Assembly: GCA_050261495.1 (NCBI GenBank)
Contig: JBLNDI010000084.1
Span: 1-34,578, forward strand
Source: JBMNKL01 sp050261495
Lineage (GTDB): Bacteria; Bacillota; Clostridia; Acetivibrionales; DTU013
DNA length: 34,578 nucleotides
Direction: 5' to 3'
Every line of letters begins with the position of its first letter. Within the stretch, counting starts at the first letter, position 1. Positions 32,343 to 34,578 of the stretch are shown here, in pieces. Made by a program: the position numbers and the translations under genes. The notes below the pieces were generated by a model that ran no database searches, was not told where the DNA came from, and was given only the letters and a program-made list of their open reading frames with translations.

Positions 32343-32864
32343 TCATAGCAGCAATATGACTATGGCCGCCCCGCCAAGCAGGCCAAGGCTTTTGTACATC
32401 CTTTCGTTGCGGTCCCTGTTTTCTTCGGCTTTTTCCTCCTGAACCTTCAACTGCGAAAGGGTCAGCCTGATATTTTTTATTTGTCCCTCCAAGTCGGTAT
32501 TCCCCAGCGACCTGCCGAAAGCGGACAATATTTCCTCATCTTCCTTGTTAAGCGACGTTGTCCTTATGCATTCGCGGACCGCTCTTTCCCACGCGCCCGG
32601 AGCGCCGCACGAACCGTCTTCCCTGAGAATTTCGGCTGCCCTGCTGAAAAAAACACACGTTTCGCACTGTCCTACCCTGCTGATTCTTTCAAACGCCTCA
32701 ACAATAATATCCGACAGGTAAGTTATATGGTTTTCGAACATTTGAAGCAATCCCTGCAATTCTCTCAATTGGCGGGGCCTTTTTTTCAGGTCCTGCGACA
32801 GGGCAAACCCTATGAAACTGCAGGATAATACTACAATAACGCTTCCGACAATCTTAAATAGCAT
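32343..32864 (-). CDS. spoIIIAB: Stage III sporulation protein SpoIIIAB
   Basis: This protein of about 173 residues has an N-terminal helix (IVGSVIVVLSCSFIGFALS), a soluble helical domain with RPRQLRELQGLLQMFENHIT and a C-terminal helix GLLGGAAIVILLL. It is fold-related to type II secretion GspF proteins and is thought to sit at the base of the channel. Three starts are close together: TTG 32873, ATG 32870 and ATG 32864. The last has GGGAG 9 nt upstream and is chosen. It overlaps the 3' end of spoIIIAA by 11 nt. Confidence 0.94.
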   Translation of the reverse strand: MLFKIVGSVIVVLSCSFIGFALSQDLKKRPRQLRELQGLLQMFENHITYLSDIIVEAFERISRVGQCETCVFFSRAAEILREDGSCGAPGAWERAVRECIRTTSLNKEDEEILSAFGRSLGNTDLEGQIKNIRLTLSQLKVQEEKAEENRDRNERMYKSLGLLGGAAIVILLL

Positions 32865-33876
32865 TGGCATCAACTCCCGCCAAAGGTTTCATTTCCCTGC
32901 CGTCGATCACTTCCACAAGCGTCCCGGGCCCTTTCCCGTTCCCAAGTACGATATACCTTTCAAATACCCTGTCTTCAATGAGTTTCAGAACTTCGCGCCT
33001 GCTTTTGAGTTCCGATATGTTGTACCCATGAGCGGTGGTTATTATCCTGACACCGGCGTTCAAAACATTGTGAACGGCTTCCCTGTCGCCGTCATTGCCA
33101 ATTTCGTCCGTTATTATAACTCTTGGAGACATAGACCTGATCATCATCGGCATTCCTATTCTTTTAGGGCATCCGTCAAGCACATCGGTCCTGATTCCCA
33201 CGTCATTTTGCGGGACGCCCCGGAAACAAGCCGCAATTTCCGACCTCTCATCAACGATTCCAACCTTAATTCCATTGAATTCCAATTCCTTGATCCCATT
33301 ACTGAGGTTCCTTGCAATATCCCTTAGAATGGTCGTTTTCCCGCATTGGGGCGGTGAAATTATCAGCGTGTTATATATATCAGAACCGTTTCTCAAAATA
33401 TAACCGATGATTTTTTTCGAACAGCCGTATACCTGGTTTGACAGTCTTATATTCAAACCTGAAATGTCCTTGATGTTTTTTATCGTGTTCCCGTCAAGAA
33501 TCACCCTGCCGGCCAGCCCGACCCGGTGCCCGCCCTTTATGGTGATGTAGCCGTCACATATCTCGTCATGGTAGGCATAAATCGAGTTTTCGCTCATCAG
33601 TTCCAACGAAGTTTTAATATCATCCCTTGATACGATAAAACTGCCTGACGGATTGGATGTCAACAGGCCATCGCGCCCGATGAACCATTCCTTGTAGAAA
33701 TTTTGCAGCACAAGCGGCTTCTCCGCCCTGAGGCGTATTTCTTCAAGCGGCTCCAATCCATATATAAGAGCGTTTTCAATGGCAGCTGCAGTTCTTTTCG
33801 ACAGCATGGGCAATATGTCCCTCTTCAGACTGCTTGTACTACTGCCGGTTTGGTTCCGTTCGTATCCGGTTCTCAT
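32854..33876 (-). CDS. spoIIIAA: Stage III sporulation ATPase SpoIIIAA
   Basis: SpoIIIAA is the ATPase of the SpoIIIA channel, related to secretion ATPases. The 340-residue protein has Walker A PPQCGKTT at 175-182 (the usual Gly-rich loop with a Cys), Walker B RVIITDEIG near 256-264 and the downstream ITTAHGYNISEL block. The N-terminal domain carries EEIRLRAEKPL and YITIKGGHRVGLAGRVI. GGGG lies 8 nt before the ATG. It opens the operon, 138 nt after the signal peptidase-like gene. Confidence 0.96.
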   Translation of the reverse strand: MRTGYERNQTGSSTSSLKRDILPMLSKRTAAAIENALIYGLEPLEEIRLRAEKPLVLQNFYKEWFIGRDGLLTSNPSGSFIVSRDDIKTSLELMSENSIYAYHDEICDGYITIKGGHRVGLAGRVILDGNTIKNIKDISGLNIRLSNQVYGCSKKIIGYILRNGSDIYNTLIISPPQCGKTTILRDIARNLSNGIKELEFNGIKVGIVDERSEIAACFRGVPQNDVGIRTDVLDGCPKRIGMPMMIRSMSPRVIITDEIGNDGDREAVHNVLNAGVRIITTAHGYNISELKSRREVLKLIEDRVFERYIVLGNGKGPGTLVEVIDGREMKPLAGVDANAI

Positions 33877-33948
33877 ATGTTTTTCCCCGCTTTTATCCGG
33901 CTGAATATTTGCGGTGCATGTGAAACCGGCACCACAGTTATTAATAAT

Positions 33949-33976
33949 AATATTTGGTTTTGTCCATCTTTATGAC
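33949..33976 (-). promoter_or_regulatory. Candidate sigma-E promoter of the spoIIIA operon
   Basis: On the minus strand GTCATAA (33970-33976) and CAAATATT (33949-33956) are spaced by 13 nt. They resemble sigma-E -35 (GTCATAWT-like) and -10 (CATACAMT-like) elements with about one clear mismatch in the -10. The spoIIIA operon is sigma-E dependent in B. subtilis. The predicted leader is about 65 nt. Confidence 0.45.
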
Positions 33977-34014
33977 TGTTTTCCGTGATTCATGCCACGT
34001 GAGGATGGGAGGGA

Positions 34015-34578
34015 TTAATGAATAATCCCCATTTCACTGAAAGGCCAGAACCTGAATATCGCTTTTCCCTCGACCTGGGTGTGGTCGATGAATCCGAAAG
34101 ACCTGCTGTCCTTGCTGATTTCCCTGTTGTCGCCTAAAACGAAATATTTCCCTTCCGGGACGGTTACCGGGAAGTCCAGTTCCCTTTTGTACGTGGCGCC
34201 TTTTGCATATGGCTCGTCCAAAGGTTCACCATTCCTGAAAACCTTGCCTCCCCGGATATCTATAGTGTCGCCCGGCACTCCGATTACCCTTTTTACCAGG
34301 CGTATATTCGTTTTTTGTCCTACCGGTTTGAAAATCTCCGAGATATCAACCAGGAATATGCTGACCCGGTCCCAGTAATTATACTGGCGCCGGTTCTCTA
34401 TAAACACGATTACATCGCCGCGGGACGGTTTCCCGAACAGGCAGCTTACCTTTTCAACTATTAAGTGCTGGCGTTTCATCAAGGTGTCCTGCTTTGACGA
34501 CTGCCTGACATGCTTTGTCGAAAAAACGGCGGTATATAGCAGCGCCACAATTACAAACGCCGCCGAAAATACAATAAT
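34015..34578 (-). CDS. Signal peptidase I-like protein (N-terminus outside window)
   Basis: The frame is open to the right edge, so the start is missing; 187 residues are visible. It begins with a membrane helix (IIVFSAAFVIVALLYTAVFS). The Lys box RLVKRVIGVPGDTIDIRGG and the GDNREISKDSRSFGFI box are intact. The Ser box is unusual: SSKQDTLMKRQHLIVEK instead of the common SM-x-PTL-x-x-GD, so the catalytic Ser is kept but Met, Pro and the Gly-Asp pair are changed. Signal peptidase I removes signal peptides of secreted proteins. Activity here is likely but less certain because of these changes. It stands upstream of spoIIIAA but is probably a separate unit. Confidence 0.85.
   Translation of the reverse strand: MIVFSAAFVIVALLYTAVFSTKHVRQSSKQDTLMKRQHLIVEKVSCLFGKPSRGDVIVFIENRRQYNYWDRVSIFLVDISEIFKPVGQKTNIRLVKRVIGVPGDTIDIRGGKVFRNGEPLDEPYAKGATYKRELDFPVTVPEGKYFVLGDNREISKDSRSFGFIDHTQVEGKAIFRFWPFSEMGIIH

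Noticed and set aside
1..34578. CRISPR arrays, tRNA genes, rRNA genes, insertion sequences and prophage genes
   Set aside because: None seen: no regularly spaced repeats, no tRNA-like cloverleaf noticed, and no transposase or integrase frames.

Overview
The window reads as chromosomal DNA of an anaerobic, endospore-forming Clostridia species. The basis is a full spoIIIAA-AH operon, spoIVB and spo0A, strong AGGAGG-type ribosome sites, a T-box leader on ileS, and protein sequences that look most like the cellulolytic Clostridium cluster III/Acetivibrio-like group; that last placement is inference. Almost all genes lie on the minus strand, so transcription runs from high to low coordinates. Only a MerR-type regulator gene and an alpha/beta hydrolase gene are on the plus strand.

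In transcription order: (a) 34.6-28.4 kb holds the end of a signal peptidase I-like gene, then spoIIIAA-AB-AC-AD-AE-AF-AG-AH, which build the mother-cell-to-forespore channel, behind a candidate sigma-E promoter. (b) 28.4-24.2 kb holds asp23/yqhY with its own promoter and terminator, then amaP, a DUF2273 gene, nusB, xseA, xseB and ispA. (c) 24.0-22.6 kb holds the most notable element: a non-coding RNA of about 650 nt with its own promoter, a closing terminal helix and a U-run, followed by a four-helix membrane protein gene. This is the OLE RNA and its partner OapA, in their classic place between ispA and dxs. (d) 22.7-14.0 kb holds dxs, tlyA, nadK, argR, recN and spoIVB, interrupted by the plus-strand hydrolase gene. 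(e) 13.8-12.9 kb holds spo0A with a clear sigma-A promoter and a TTG start. A terminator shared with the convergent MerR-type gene follows. (f) 12.0-6.4 kb holds a BtrH-like gene and then a likely operon ynbB, hlyD-like, yggS, sepF, divIVA. (g) 6.4-0.7 kb holds a T-box-controlled ileS (long type), aroB, a DUF5665 gene and a yteA-like zinc-finger gene. (h) 0.5 kb to the left edge holds the start of a membrane-bound PAS sensor gene.

The genes fall into four themes: sporulation control (spo0A, spoIVB, spoIIIA, yteA-like), isoprenoid supply (dxs, ispA) around the OLE ribonucleoprotein, cell division (sepF, divIVA), and information processing (ileS, nusB, xseAB, recN, tlyA). Compared with Bacillus subtilis (from memory), folD is absent between nusB and xseA, accBC is absent before yqhY, ylmG-ylmH are absent between sepF and divIVA, and aroB occupies the place after ileS.

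The best candidates for new biology are the OLE locus with a switch-like set of mutually exclusive hairpins just upstream of its promoter, the HlyD-like protein tied to the division operon, the lone BtrH-like protein, and a REP-like palindrome with no transposase nearby.
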